A stretch of DNA of 64,000 nucleotides, from NCBI GenBank assembly GCA_964549915.1, contig CAZJWX010000016.1, positions 1 to 64,000 on the forward strand, given 5' to 3'. The position numbers and the translations under genes are program-made. The DNA is from JAUZRW01 sp964549915 (GTDB lineage: Bacteria > Chloroflexota > Anaerolineae > Aggregatilineales > Phototrophicaceae). Numbering within the stretch: position 1 is the stretch's first letter; each line of letters opens with the position of its first letter. Positions 42,553 through 51,408 of the stretch are shown here, piece after piece. Under the pieces are notes generated by a model. That model ran no database searches. It saw only the letters and a program-made list of their open reading frames with translations, and was not told where the DNA came from.

Positions 42553-43614
42553 TCATTCGTTTAGCCAGATTGCGGCATCTTTCGCGAAATAGGTCAGGAT
42601 CATATCGGCACCAGCGCGTTTGATGCTCAGTAAACTTTCCAGTGCACAGCGCTGCAAATCCAGCCAGCCATTCTGAGCAGCAGCGTGCATCATGGCATAT
42701 TCGCCGCTGACCTGGTAGGCCGCCGTTGGCAGATTGTAGGACTGGCGGATGGCCGCGAGGATGTCCAGGTAAGGCAGCGCTGGCTTGACCATCAACATGT
42801 CGGCTCCCTCGGCCACATCCAACGCCACTTCTTTGAGCGCTTCGCGGCTGTTGGCTGGATCCATCTGGTACTCGCTGCGATCTCCGAAAGAAGGCGGACT
42901 CTCGGCAGCCTCACGGAAGGGGCCATAGAATCCGCTGGCGTATTTCGCCGCGTAACTCATGACGCTGACGTGCTGGTAGCCACCCCCATCCAGCGCAGCG
43001 CGAATCGCACCGACCATGCCATCAATCATGCCGGATGGCGCGATGATATCCGCCCCCGCCTGGGCGTGGACGAGGGACGCCCGCCCCAGCAAGTCCAGCG
43101 TCGGATCATTGAGCAAATATCCCGGTGGCAAGCTCGGCGTGTAATATTCGTCATCCGGCTGATTGATGATGCCGCAGTGCCCATGATCCGTGTATTCACA
43201 GAAGCACATGTCCGAGATGACGATCATCTCCGGCACGGCTTCTTTGATCGCCCGAATCGCCGTTGGCACGACGCCATTCGGATTATAGTTGTCGCTGCCG
43301 CAGGCGTCTTTCTCTGACGGGATGCCAAAGAGAATCACTGCCGGGATGCCGACATCGGCTGCCGCTTTCACTTCGCCGATGACTCGATCCACTGACCACT
43401 GAAACTGGCCCGGCATTGAAGCAATGGGTTTCTGCACATCTTCGCCATGCCGCACGAACAGCGGATAGATGAAATCCTCCGGTGCCAGCGACGTTTCTCG
43501 CACCATCCGCCGCAAATTCGCCGTTCGACGTAGACGGCGTGCCCGCACCTGCGGGAAATGCGCGGTGCTGCTGGCAGGCTGCTGCCCTTCTACTTGTTCA
43601 GTGTGTTCAACCAT
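42553..43614 (-). CDS. hemB: Porphobilinogen synthase (5-aminolevulinate dehydratase)
   Basis: A 353-residue enzyme condensing two 5-aminolevulinate molecules. Two active-site lysines are seen in SYAAKYASGFYGPFREA and LMVKPALPYLD. The metal loop DMCFCEYTDHGHCG has three cysteines, which marks the zinc-dependent type instead of the magnesium type with Asp residues. Length is slightly above the usual 320-340 because of an N-terminal extension. Confidence 0.97.
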   Translation of the reverse strand: MVEHTEQVEGQQPASSTAHFPQVRARRLRRTANLRRMVRETSLAPEDFIYPLFVRHGEDVQKPIASMPGQFQWSVDRVIGEVKAAADVGIPAVILFGIPSEKDACGSDNYNPNGVVPTAIRAIKEAVPEMIVISDMCFCEYTDHGHCGIINQPDDEYYTPSLPPGYLLNDPTLDLLGRASLVHAQAGADIIAPSGMIDGMVGAIRAALDGGGYQHVSVMSYAAKYASGFYGPFREAAESPPSFGDRSEYQMDPANSREALKEVALDVAEGADMLMVKPALPYLDILAAIRQSYNLPTAAYQVSGEYAMMHAAAQNGWLDLQRCALESLLSIKRAGADMILTYFAKDAAIWLNE

Positions 43615-43638
43615 CAGAACAATTTCTCACTTCATCAC

Positions 43639-44427
43639 TCACACAAAATACGATTCAAGTGCTGCCAATAAACCCTCTAACGTGAAAACCTCTGGCATCA
43701 CATCCACAGACAGTCCACTTTCTTCGGCAGTTGCCGCAGTCTTGCTGCCAATGCACGCGATACAGGTGCTTCCCAGCAACCGCGCGAGGTCGGCATCGGC
43801 GTCTTCCGCGCGGAGCCGTTCCAGCAAACAGGTCACCGTCGAAGAACTGGTGAACGTAATCGCATCGACTCGCCCGGATTCCAGCGCTGGCACGAGTCGC
43901 TGTTCGCCGCTGGCACAAAGGGTCTCATAGGCTGTCACGGCCTCCACTGTGGCACCGCCAGCCCTGAGTGCTTCCGCCAGTGTCGGACGTGCAATGACCG
44001 ATTCGGGCAGGAAAATGTAGCCTCCGCCTTGCCGCAGCACTGCTTCAGCCAGCGCCTCTGCAACGTATTCTTCCGGCACGAGATCGACCCGCAGGCCAAG
44101 CTGCTCCTGCGCGCCTTCCGCCGTCGCCTCTCCGACAACCGCCGTCTTGAAATCGGCCTGTGCCAGGGACAATTGGAGAGTATGCAGTCGTTGGGCGAGG
44201 CTCTCTACGGTGTTGGCGCTGGTCAGCAAGAGCCAGTCAAATTCCCCTGCTTGCAGCTTATGCAGGGCACAATCCAACGCCCTGGTTTCGGCTGGCGGCT
44301 GAATTGCGATGCAGGGGTAGCTCAGCGGCGTTGCACCCGCTGCACGAAGCATCGCGTCCAATTTCGCGGCCTGATGCACAGCTCGCGTATTGACGATGAC
44401 TTTCCCTTGCAGACCAGCGTCCGTCAT
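43639..44427 (-). CDS. hemD: Uroporphyrinogen-III synthase
   Basis: A 262-residue two-domain protein of the low-conservation HemD family (VIVNTRAVHQAAKLDAML, DWLLLTSANTVESLAQRL, DAITFTSSSTVTCLLERL, CIACIGSKTAATAEESGL). It closes the linear tetrapyrrole with inversion of ring D. It overlaps hemC by 4 bp (44424-44427), so the unstable hydroxymethylbilane can be handed on directly. Confidence 0.92.
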   Translation of the reverse strand: MTDAGLQGKVIVNTRAVHQAAKLDAMLRAAGATPLSYPCIAIQPPAETRALDCALHKLQAGEFDWLLLTSANTVESLAQRLHTLQLSLAQADFKTAVVGEATAEGAQEQLGLRVDLVPEEYVAEALAEAVLRQGGGYIFLPESVIARPTLAEALRAGGATVEAVTAYETLCASGEQRLVPALESGRVDAITFTSSSTVTCLLERLRAEDADADLARLLGSTCIACIGSKTAATAEESGLSVDVMPEVFTLEGLLAALESYFV

Positions 44428-45359
44428 ACCGACTCCAGAATGCTGCTGGCTCCCCGCGCAATGGCTTCCTGTGCCAGAGTCGCCCCGGCCTGCTGCGCTG
44501 CTTGCAGATTCTCTGCTGCGAATGTGGTCGCGACGGCGATTTGCTGACTGCCATCAACGGCACCCACACGACCCCGAAGCAGCATCGCTCCGTCATCCTG
44601 AACCGCTGCGAAGGCCGCGACTGGCACAGAGCAGCCCCCGCCCAACGCGGCCAGAAACGCACGTTCAGCCACGACAGCCAGCGCGGTCTGCACATCGTGG
44701 ATGGGAGCGAGGCGCTGCAAGGACTCCGGCTCATCGCGGCACTGTACGGCAAGTGCCCCCTGGCCCGGTGCAGGTAACATCTGCTCGAAAGTCAAAACCT
44801 GACTGATGGAGTCCTGCATTCCCAGGCGTGTCAGGCCAGCTTGCGCCAGGACAATGGCGTCGTAGCCTTGCGCAGGATTGAGCGCCTTGCGTACCCGCGT
44901 ATTGATGTTGCCGCGAATGTCTTTCATGCGCAGGTCAGGGCGCAGATGGAGCAGTTGAGCGGCGCGGCGGTTGCTGCTGGTGCCGATAATCGCCCCTTCT
45001 GGCAGGGTTTCCAGCGTGTAGCCTTCGCGACTCACCAGCACATCGGCGGGGTTCGCACGTGGCGGGATCGCCCCCACCGTCAGGCCGTCAGGGTCTTCAG
45101 TGGGCAAATCCTTCAGACTATGCACAGCGCAGTCAATTTCACCCGAATGCAGGGCTGCTTCCAACTCGGCGGTAAACAGTCCTTTGCCACCGACCAGCGG
45201 CAAGGGCGTATCCAGCACTTGATCGCCGCGCGTCGTGATGACGACGGTTTCGGTCACAAGCTGCGGATAGACCTCGCGCATGCGATCCGCTATGTGGTTG
45301 GTCTGCCAACGCGCGAGAGCCGAACCGCGCGTGCCCAGGCGCAGGCGATCACTGTTCAT
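44424..45359 (-). CDS. hemC: Hydroxymethylbilane synthase (porphobilinogen deaminase)
   Basis: A 311-residue enzyme. Visible are LRLGTRGSALARWQTN at the start, VHSLKDLPTEDPDGL, and the dipyrromethane-cofactor Cys in LGGGCSVPVAAFA. The frame is open far upstream, but the ATG at 45359 begins the conserved domain and has GGAAG upstream. The gene overlaps hemA by 11 bp. It polymerises four porphobilinogens. Confidence 0.96.
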   Translation of the reverse strand: MNSDRLRLGTRGSALARWQTNHIADRMREVYPQLVTETVVITTRGDQVLDTPLPLVGGKGLFTAELEAALHSGEIDCAVHSLKDLPTEDPDGLTVGAIPPRANPADVLVSREGYTLETLPEGAIIGTSSNRRAAQLLHLRPDLRMKDIRGNINTRVRKALNPAQGYDAIVLAQAGLTRLGMQDSISQVLTFEQMLPAPGQGALAVQCRDEPESLQRLAPIHDVQTALAVVAERAFLAALGGGCSVPVAAFAAVQDDGAMLLRGRVGAVDGSQQIAVATTFAAENLQAAQQAGATLAQEAIARGASSILESV

Positions 45360-46740
45360 GGTGTTGGCTTCCGTTTGGTGCAATGCACTGCAAATTGCAG
45401 GCTTGGGGCGCGACCGTCCCCTGAGGATGACAATCATCCTCCCATTGATCGCAACGGACGCTTTCCAGCCCGAATAGCTCAGAAACCGCATGCGCATACC
45501 CGTGACCGTTGCCCTCAACGGCCTGGCCGCGCAAGCGCACGGTCGGTTCGTGGAGCAGCTTATTGACGATGCGGTGTGCCAGCCGATTGACAATCTGCGC
45601 CAGCCGATCATCGCCCTCCGGAAGCTTGTTGAGTGCCTGCTGCACTTCCGCCTCCGCAACCTGCGCCGCCCATCGCCGCAAATCGCGGATCACTGGAGTC
45701 ACTTCACGGCTGTTATGCCACTCCGTGAAAACCCACATCTCCTGTTCAATGATCCGCTCGACCTGCGGAATCGCTGCCTCGCGCTGCGCCGTATTGGTAT
45801 CGACGATGGACTGCAGGTCATCAATATCGAAGCGCTGTACATTGGGTAAATCACCCACAGCAGTTTCCACATCACGCGGAACCGCGATATCCACCAACAG
45901 CAGCGGGCGTCCGGCGCGCTGTTGCAACGTGGTCAGAACCTCGCCGGCGTGGATTACTGTGTGTGGTGCGCCTGTTGCGGTGATGACGGCATCTGCCCAG
46001 ACCAGGGCTTCCCCCAGGTAATGCCAGCCCATCGAAGTCCCATTGAGTTCAGCAGCCAGATCAGCAGCACGGCTGTAGGTACGGTTGATGAAGGCCAGAC
46101 TGCTGACGCCCTGCTTCTGCAACGTCTTGGCTGCCAGCACGGCCATCTCCCCCGCTCCGACGACGAGCACATTCGGATCAGAAACAGCGCTGCGTTCCAG
46201 CACCATTTGCGCCCCGGCGGAACTCACTGAAGTAGTGTAACGGCTGATGTCAGTTTCACTACGTGCGCGCTTGCCCGCGTGAATAGCCTGCGAGAAGAGC
46301 CGCGACAGCAGCGGTCCCGTGATTCCTGCCGATTTGGCATCTTCGAAGGCTTGCGTCACCTGACCGAGAATCTGCGGTTCACCCAGAATCATCGAATCCA
46401 GACCTGCCGCCACGCGCATCAGGTGTCGGGTAGCTTGCTCGCCTTCCTGGTAGTACAGGTGAGGCTTCAGCACATCCAGCGGGATGTCCTTTAAGCTGGC
46501 GAGAAAATCTTCGATGTAACGCCAGCCGTTTTCGCGCTGCTGCACAACGGCATAGATTTCCAGGCGATTGCAGGTTGAAAGGATCACACCTTCTTTCACG
46601 CCGGAATCGCCCTCAGTAGCTTGCCGATGCCCCCAGAGTTCCTCCAGTGCCATCGGTAACGCGCACCCTGTCAGCGATACTTGCTCGCGAAGTTCGACCG
46701 GAGCGGTCCGGTGATTCAATCCAACGAGAATTATGGTCAC
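45349..46740 (-). CDS. hemA: Glutamyl-tRNA reductase
   Basis: A 463-residue enzyme for the first committed step of the C5 pathway. The catalytic Cys lies in ILSTCNRLEIYA; GLDSMILGEPQILGQV and the NADPH domain (LVVGAGEMAVLAAKTL) follow, with a C-terminal dimerisation helix. No aminolevulinate synthase is present, so the pathway starts from glutamyl-tRNA. The C-terminus is somewhat extended (CNLQCIAPNGSQHHEQ) compared with typical enzymes of about 420 residues, a normal site for heme-dependent stability control, though this is not shown here. Confidence 0.96.
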   Translation of the reverse strand: MTIILVGLNHRTAPVELREQVSLTGCALPMALEELWGHRQATEGDSGVKEGVILSTCNRLEIYAVVQQRENGWRYIEDFLASLKDIPLDVLKPHLYYQEGEQATRHLMRVAAGLDSMILGEPQILGQVTQAFEDAKSAGITGPLLSRLFSQAIHAGKRARSETDISRYTTSVSSAGAQMVLERSAVSDPNVLVVGAGEMAVLAAKTLQKQGVSSLAFINRTYSRAADLAAELNGTSMGWHYLGEALVWADAVITATGAPHTVIHAGEVLTTLQQRAGRPLLLVDIAVPRDVETAVGDLPNVQRFDIDDLQSIVDTNTAQREAAIPQVERIIEQEMWVFTEWHNSREVTPVIRDLRRWAAQVAEAEVQQALNKLPEGDDRLAQIVNRLAHRIVNKLLHEPTVRLRGQAVEGNGHGYAHAVSELFGLESVRCDQWEDDCHPQGTVAPQACNLQCIAPNGSQHHEQ

Positions 46741-46761
46741 AACGTCATTCCCAACGTCAGT

Positions 46762-47880
46762 TCATACGTGCAAAACGATTTCACGGGTATCCGGCTGGTA
46801 GGCGCAGAACGGTTCTTCTGCCAGATAATTGCCCGTCATGCCGTAGGCGCGAGCGCGGCATCCACTGCACAATGATTTGAACTGGCAAGCGCCGCACTTC
46901 CCTTCCAGCAAATCCGGGTCGCGCAGTTCGGCGAATAGCGGGCTGTTTTGCCAGATGTCGCCGAAGCTCTGCTTGCGCACATTGCCCGCTTCCACAGGCA
47001 GGTATCCGCAGGGGAAGATTTCGCCGCGATGCGACACGAAGGTCACACCTGTCCCTGCGAGGCAGCCCTTGGTCGCCGCGTGCATCTGCCCGTGCGGATG
47101 CCCGTTCACCTGGCGATCATGGCTGGCAGGCAAGTTCTTGTAGAGACCCTTACGCTTGTCCTCGGCGCGGCGCATGCGCATCACGCGGAAGTAGTGCGGT
47201 GCACAGGTCGCCTTTAGCTGCAAATCTGTCTCCGCCTGTTCGGTATCGTAGAGCCAATTCAACACCTGCTCGTATTCCGCTGCGTTGATCATCTGTTCTT
47301 CGGCGATTTCCACCCCACAGCCCACTGGAACCAGCAAGAAGAGGTGCAAACCTACTGCGTCCAGGTCTTTTGCCAGTTGCAACATGGCCTCGAGCTGTGC
47401 CTTGTTGTGATTGGCAACCGTCGTATTGATCTGCACCGGAATCCCCACGTTGCGCAGCGCCTTGAACCCGCGCACGGCTGCATCAAAAGAGCCGGGCAAT
47501 CCCCGGAACATATCGTGCGTTTCGGCGTCTGCCCCGTCGAAGGAGATGCTCACGCGCTTCACGCCGCTGTCCTTGATTTTCTGGGCGACGGCATCATCAA
47601 TTTGCGTGCCGTTGGTCGCCAATGCCACTGGTAAACCAACATCGGTGGCATAGCGGGCAATCTCGTAAATATCCGGGCGGAAGAGCGGTTCGCCGCCGGA
47701 AAGCACGAAGACCGGGCGACCTGTTTCCCGAATTTGATCAATGAGGCGGAACGATTCTTCGGTTGTTAAATCCTGTGGCGTCAGTTGATCAGCCAGCGTC
47801 ACGCGACGGCAGTGAATACAACGCAAATTACAGCCTGCGGTCGTCTCCCAAAAAACCAGTCGTGGCGGTGGATAATTCAT
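46762..47880 (-). CDS. Radical SAM/SPASM protein, AhbD-like heme synthase candidate
   Basis: A 372-residue radical SAM enzyme: cluster motif CNLRCIHC at residues about 17-24, FVLSGGEPLFRPDI, ATNGTQIDD, then a SPASM region with CLAGTG, FPCGYL, CGACQFKSLCSGCRARAY and a final Cys in FCAYQPD. This resembles AhbD, which decarboxylates Fe-coproporphyrin III to heme without oxygen, and related NirJ and tungsten-enzyme maturases. Its place between hemH and hemA supports a heme role. Its function next to a ChdC gene would be redundant unless one works anaerobically. An alternative is a peptide-modifying SPASM enzyme. A palindrome lies 117 bp upstream. Confidence 0.75.
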   Translation of the reverse strand: MNYPPPRLVFWETTAGCNLRCIHCRRVTLADQLTPQDLTTEESFRLIDQIRETGRPVFVLSGGEPLFRPDIYEIARYATDVGLPVALATNGTQIDDAVAQKIKDSGVKRVSISFDGADAETHDMFRGLPGSFDAAVRGFKALRNVGIPVQINTTVANHNKAQLEAMLQLAKDLDAVGLHLFLLVPVGCGVEIAEEQMINAAEYEQVLNWLYDTEQAETDLQLKATCAPHYFRVMRMRRAEDKRKGLYKNLPASHDRQVNGHPHGQMHAATKGCLAGTGVTFVSHRGEIFPCGYLPVEAGNVRKQSFGDIWQNSPLFAELRDPDLLEGKCGACQFKSLCSGCRARAYGMTGNYLAEEPFCAYQPDTREIVLHV

Positions 47881-47996
47881 CGGAAATCCTCACACAAAAA
47901 TGTCAAAAACCTCAGGAAAAGTTAACAATCCTGTAGGGCACTCACCTATCGTAGTGAAGGCGTCGTCCGCCTGACAGTGAGGGACATCATGTTTGG

Positions 47997-48012
47997 CATG
48001 ACATTTGTCATG
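47997..48012. promoter_or_regulatory. Palindrome upstream of the radical SAM gene
   Basis: Perfect CATGACA-TT-TGTCATG palindrome in the 151-bp gap between hemH and the AhbD-like gene. Its position suggests separate control of the AhbD-like gene and the genes after it. The binding protein is unknown. Confidence 0.4.
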
Positions 48013-48031
48013 AATCTCCACCGCCTGCTCG

Positions 48032-49081
48032 TCAACGACTGAGACAGCAGCCCACCGGGCAAATGTCGTGGTTCGGCCCACGTTCTCCCAGCGCCCTGCG
48101 TTCCGGCTTCTCCGTCATCCGCTCTACGATCAACTCGCGGATCATGCTTACAAACTGGGGATGTGTGCCGACCGTTCCAGCACGCACCAGATTCATACCA
48201 ATCTCTTCCGCCAGTTCCATCGCTTCCGTATCCAGGTCGTACATCACTTCCATATGGTCAGAGATGAAGCCAATCGGCACCATGACGACATCCTCGACAC
48301 CTTCGGCATGGATTTCTTCCAGGTAGTCGCAGATATCGGGTTCCAACCAGGGAACATGCGGCGGGCCGCTGCGGCTCTGGTAGACCAGGCGGTAGTTGTC
48401 GCTACCGACCCCTTCCGCGACCAGGCGACAGGCTTCAGCAAGCTGTACTTCGTAATCGCTGTAGCGTGCCATGCCCAGCGGGATACTGTGTGCTGTGAAC
48501 GCAAGATGAACGTTGCCGCGCCGATCTTCCGGGAACTGCGCCAGCGCATCCTGCGTCTTCTCGATCATCGGCTCGATGAAGCCAGGATGATTGTAGAAAA
48601 CGCGAATCTTGTCGAAGTTCGGCGCATTTTCGACGTTGGCGGCGGCCTCAATGATGTTCTCGCGGTATTGTCGGCAGCCGGAATACGAACTGAAGGCCGA
48701 CGTGAAGAAGGCCAACGCTCGCTTCACCCCATCGTCGCGCATCTTGCGTATGGTATCTTCAACGAAAGGATGCCAGTTGCGATTGCCGAAGTAGATCGGT
48801 AAATCGATGCCGTGTTTCTGTAACTCTTCGCGCAGGGCAGCAACCAATGCGCGGTTCTGTGCGTTGATGGGACTGACGCCGCCAAATTCGCGATAATGCA
48901 CCGCGACCTCTTCCAGCCGTTCGTCGGGAATATTGCGCCCTCCCGCCACCTTGCGCAGAAAGGGCAATACGTCATCCTGCCCCTCCGGCCCGCCGAAGGA
49001 CATCACCAGCACCGCATCGTACTGCTGAGCAGATTCGTCAAACTTCGGGGCATCCTTGGTTTGTGCGCCTCGTATACTCAT
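48032..49081 (-). CDS. hemH: Coproporphyrin/protoporphyrin ferrochelatase
   Basis: A 349-residue ferrochelatase with actinobacterial-type features: LVMSFGGPEGQDDVLPFL, YREFGGVSPINAQNR, the metal-site His in FTAHSIP, and YQSRSGPPHVPWLEPDI. A Cys in SSYSGCRQYRENI and a C-terminal CPVGCC could ligate the 2Fe-2S cluster known from this subgroup. With ChdC in the same operon, iron insertion into coproporphyrin III (CpfC activity) is more likely than into protoporphyrin. It starts 30 bp after the ChdC-Rieske gene. Confidence 0.94.
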   Translation of the reverse strand: MSIRGAQTKDAPKFDESAQQYDAVLVMSFGGPEGQDDVLPFLRKVAGGRNIPDERLEEVAVHYREFGGVSPINAQNRALVAALREELQKHGIDLPIYFGNRNWHPFVEDTIRKMRDDGVKRALAFFTSAFSSYSGCRQYRENIIEAAANVENAPNFDKIRVFYNHPGFIEPMIEKTQDALAQFPEDRRGNVHLAFTAHSIPLGMARYSDYEVQLAEACRLVAEGVGSDNYRLVYQSRSGPPHVPWLEPDICDYLEEIHAEGVEDVVMVPIGFISDHMEVMYDLDTEAMELAEEIGMNLVRAGTVGTHPQFVSMIRELIVERMTEKPERRALGERGPNHDICPVGCCLSR

Positions 49082-49111
49082 GTTCTTCGCCTCATTTCCT
49101 TCGCTACAACG

Positions 49112-50257
49112 TCATGCTTCAACGGGTTCTGGCGCGGGGGTACCGACCCAGATCACGCCATCGCGAATCTCTACACGATAGGTCTCCACCGGCTTGTTGA
49201 CAACGCCATCAATGGCCTTACCCGTGCGCAGGTCGAATTTTCCGTAGTGCCAGGGGCAGACGACGCTGCATTCCTCCGCGTTCACATCCCCTTCACTGAG
49301 GGGGCCACGTGCATGTGAGCAGCGATTGTTGATTGCATGAATCTCACCATTCACATTGAAGACGCCGACCATCTTGCCATCCAGGTAAACCGTACGGGTT
49401 TCCCCTGGCGCGAGGTCTTCGACTGCGCAGACATCCAGCCATTCCTCGCGCAGGTCGTCCTCATCGAATTCCTGCGCAATCGGCTCCCCTCCCAGGGCAT
49501 CGAGCGCTTCTTCCAGACGCATATTGATGCAGGTGAATAACGGCGTATCTTGCAAGGTATACATGCTGACGCTGGTCTCACGCAGTTCCTGCACCAGATC
49601 GAGAAAATCGCTGGGTTCATCCGTCTCAAACGCCACGATGAATTCGTAGTCGTCAATGCCGAAGCTATAGGTAGTGTTCAATCGCACCGAGGGGTATTTG
49701 CGCCCGACGATAATGTGCTCGTCCATCATTCCCTGCCGGGCATGCTGCGATAGCTGATACCATTCGCGCGTTTTGATGAATGGATAGACGAAGACGTATT
49801 TCGATTCGCTGGGATCAATCACCAGGCGCTCTTCCGGGTCTTCTTCTTCCCCATCGGGCGCGGGAGTACGAATTTCGTATAGGGAGCGCTTCGTCTGGGA
49901 AAAGTAGGAGTAGGCCAGCGTCAAATAGGCACCGAGTTCTGTGCGCATGATCGCAGCGGCGAGTTCTTGAAACGCCTGCGGGGTCTCGGCGATCTGCCAG
50001 AGCAGCAGTTCAGTATCTGCCCGCGTGCCCATTGTGCTGTAAGGCCGCAGCAGCATCTGGCGATTGAAACCACGAATGACCTGGGCCAGTTCGCGTTTCT
50101 GCTTGGCCTGCACATCGTTCGGCAGGCGTCGCCATTCTGGATCAACCTTGTAGAACGCGAAGCGCACGTACTGCCGCCGGGTCAGGCGTTGTGCGCGCTC
50201 TTTCATCTGGGACTGAACTTCCGGTGAGGGGGGGGTATTCGGTATTCTTGGGCGCAT
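49112..50257 (-). CDS. Coproheme decarboxylase (HemQ/ChdC) fused to a Rieske domain
   Basis: A 381-residue fusion. Residues about 20-260 are a chlorite-dismutase-family coproheme decarboxylase of the actinobacterial kind (RQYVRFAFYKVDPEWRRL, LLRPYSTMGTRADTELLLW, YPFIKTREWYQLSQHARQGM, MDEH with the proximal His, TYSFGIDDYEFIVAFETDEP). Residues about 285-375 form a Rieske 2Fe-2S domain with CSHARGP and CPWHYGKFDL (CxH...CxxH). ChdC oxidatively decarboxylates coproheme to heme using peroxide; a fused Rieske centre could deliver electrons or sense redox state. ChdC proteins are normally about 250 residues alone. The ATG at 50257 is preferred over one at 50305, as GGAAA precedes it. It is the first gene of the heme operon. 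Confidence 0.88.
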   Translation of the reverse strand: MRPRIPNTPPSPEVQSQMKERAQRLTRRQYVRFAFYKVDPEWRRLPNDVQAKQKRELAQVIRGFNRQMLLRPYSTMGTRADTELLLWQIAETPQAFQELAAAIMRTELGAYLTLAYSYFSQTKRSLYEIRTPAPDGEEEDPEERLVIDPSESKYVFVYPFIKTREWYQLSQHARQGMMDEHIIVGRKYPSVRLNTTYSFGIDDYEFIVAFETDEPSDFLDLVQELRETSVSMYTLQDTPLFTCINMRLEEALDALGGEPIAQEFDEDDLREEWLDVCAVEDLAPGETRTVYLDGKMVGVFNVNGEIHAINNRCSHARGPLSEGDVNAEECSVVCPWHYGKFDLRTGKAIDGVVNKPVETYRVEIRDGVIWVGTPAPEPVEA

Positions 50258-50342
50258 TTTCACATTTCCATCGAAAAAGCTGTAAAAATCTCCCAAATCA
50301 TACAATTGATTGGAGATTTTGCAAGCATTGGACTCAATGTGC

Positions 50343-50374
50343 GTGATGTGGAAATGCGCTGTGAATCACATCAC
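50343..50374. promoter_or_regulatory. Nested palindromes between galT and the heme operon
   Basis: GTGATGTG (50343-50350) and CACATCAC (50367-50374) are perfect inverted arms, and TGTGAATCACA (50360-50370) is an inner palindrome. They lie 86 bp upstream of the ChdC-Rieske start and 24 bp after the galT stop. They may be an operator of the heme operon or part of a terminator hairpin for galT. Confidence 0.4.
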
Positions 50375-50397
50375 AGGGAATTGCGCCCCTGATTAGA

Positions 50398-51408
50398 TTA
50401 CCCGGCAATTGCAGAACGCAATGCGTGAGCATCTTCTTCAGGGATTGAGGGATTGACGCGCATCCCGGACCCAATCTCGAACCCGGCACGGGTCAGGATG
50501 CGCGGACGCACCTGTATATACCAGTGCAGATGCGGTTCGTCGGCTTTGTAACGCGCCGCTGTGTGTACCACCAGATTGTAATCGGGGCGGTCTAGTGCGT
50601 CATTCAAACGTCTCAGGCTATCTTGCAGCGAACGGGTCAGGTCGCCTTTCTCATCCTCGCGAATTGCACCAAAATCCGCTTGCTGCCGACGCGGCACAAT
50701 CCACATTTCGTAGGGGATTTCTGCGGCGTAGGGCACGAATGTGACGAACGAATCGTTCTCGCAGACAATGCGCTCTTGCACTTCGCGCTCATAGTCCAGC
50801 ATATCATCCAGAAGTGACGTCCCCCAGGTGTCGAAATAGGCCTGGGCGATGTCTTCGCGCCAGCGCACATGTCGCGGAACAACGCCAGTCGCGATCAATT
50901 GGGAATGCGGATGCCGAATGGACGTACCCGCTTTAGCGCCATGATTACGAAACAAAATGACCATCATGTTGGCATTGTCGCTCAGCAATTCGAGGTAGCG
51001 CTGATGGTAAGTATCAATCACCGCACGCACTTCGGCTTCAGCCATGTCGGGTAGATCAAGGTCATGGCGCGGATGCTCAATGATGACTTCATGATGCCCA
51101 TATCCGGACATGCGCACATAGAAGCCCTCCTGCTTGCGGCTGTGCTCGGTCTCAGCGCTGAGTACGGGAAATTTGTTGGGGACGACGCGGGTCTGCCAGT
51201 GCGTCCCCTGTTCGGTCGAGGCTTCGTAGATGATCTCAGGCAGCATCTCCTCGTTACCCGGACAAAATGGGCAATCCTGCACATGCTGTGCGAGTGAAAC
51301 GGCATCCGTTTCATCCTTAGAAACGAAATCGTTTGGCCGCTGCCCACGACCGGGCGCGTAAATGACCCACTGACCTGTGAGTCGGTTCTGGCGCATTTCG
51401 TTGTTCAT
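50398..51408 (-). CDS. galT: Galactose-1-phosphate uridylyltransferase (GalT family)
   Basis: A 336-residue HIT-superfamily nucleotidyltransferase: metal cysteines in DCPFCPGNEE, uridylylated His in IRHPHSQLIATG, and HLHWYIQVRP. It interconverts hexose-1-phosphate and UDP-sugar in the Leloir pathway, suiting the galactoside-type glycosidase upstream in the window. Archaeal and deep-branching relatives may prefer UTP/ADP-sugars. It overlaps the glycosyltransferase gene by 4 bp (ATGA), so the two are translationally coupled. Confidence 0.9.
   Translation of the reverse strand: MNNEMRQNRLTGQWVIYAPGRGQRPNDFVSKDETDAVSLAQHVQDCPFCPGNEEMLPEIIYEASTEQGTHWQTRVVPNKFPVLSAETEHSRKQEGFYVRMSGYGHHEVIIEHPRHDLDLPDMAEAEVRAVIDTYHQRYLELLSDNANMMVILFRNHGAKAGTSIRHPHSQLIATGVVPRHVRWREDIAQAYFDTWGTSLLDDMLDYEREVQERIVCENDSFVTFVPYAAEIPYEMWIVPRRQQADFGAIREDEKGDLTRSLQDSLRRLNDALDRPDYNLVVHTAARYKADEPHLHWYIQVRPRILTRAGFEIGSGMRVNPSIPEEDAHALRSAIAG

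Noticed and set aside
45360..45659. Long N-terminal extension of hemC
   Set aside because: It overlaps the hemA coding region in another frame, has no hemC-like sequence, and the conserved domain starts at 45359.
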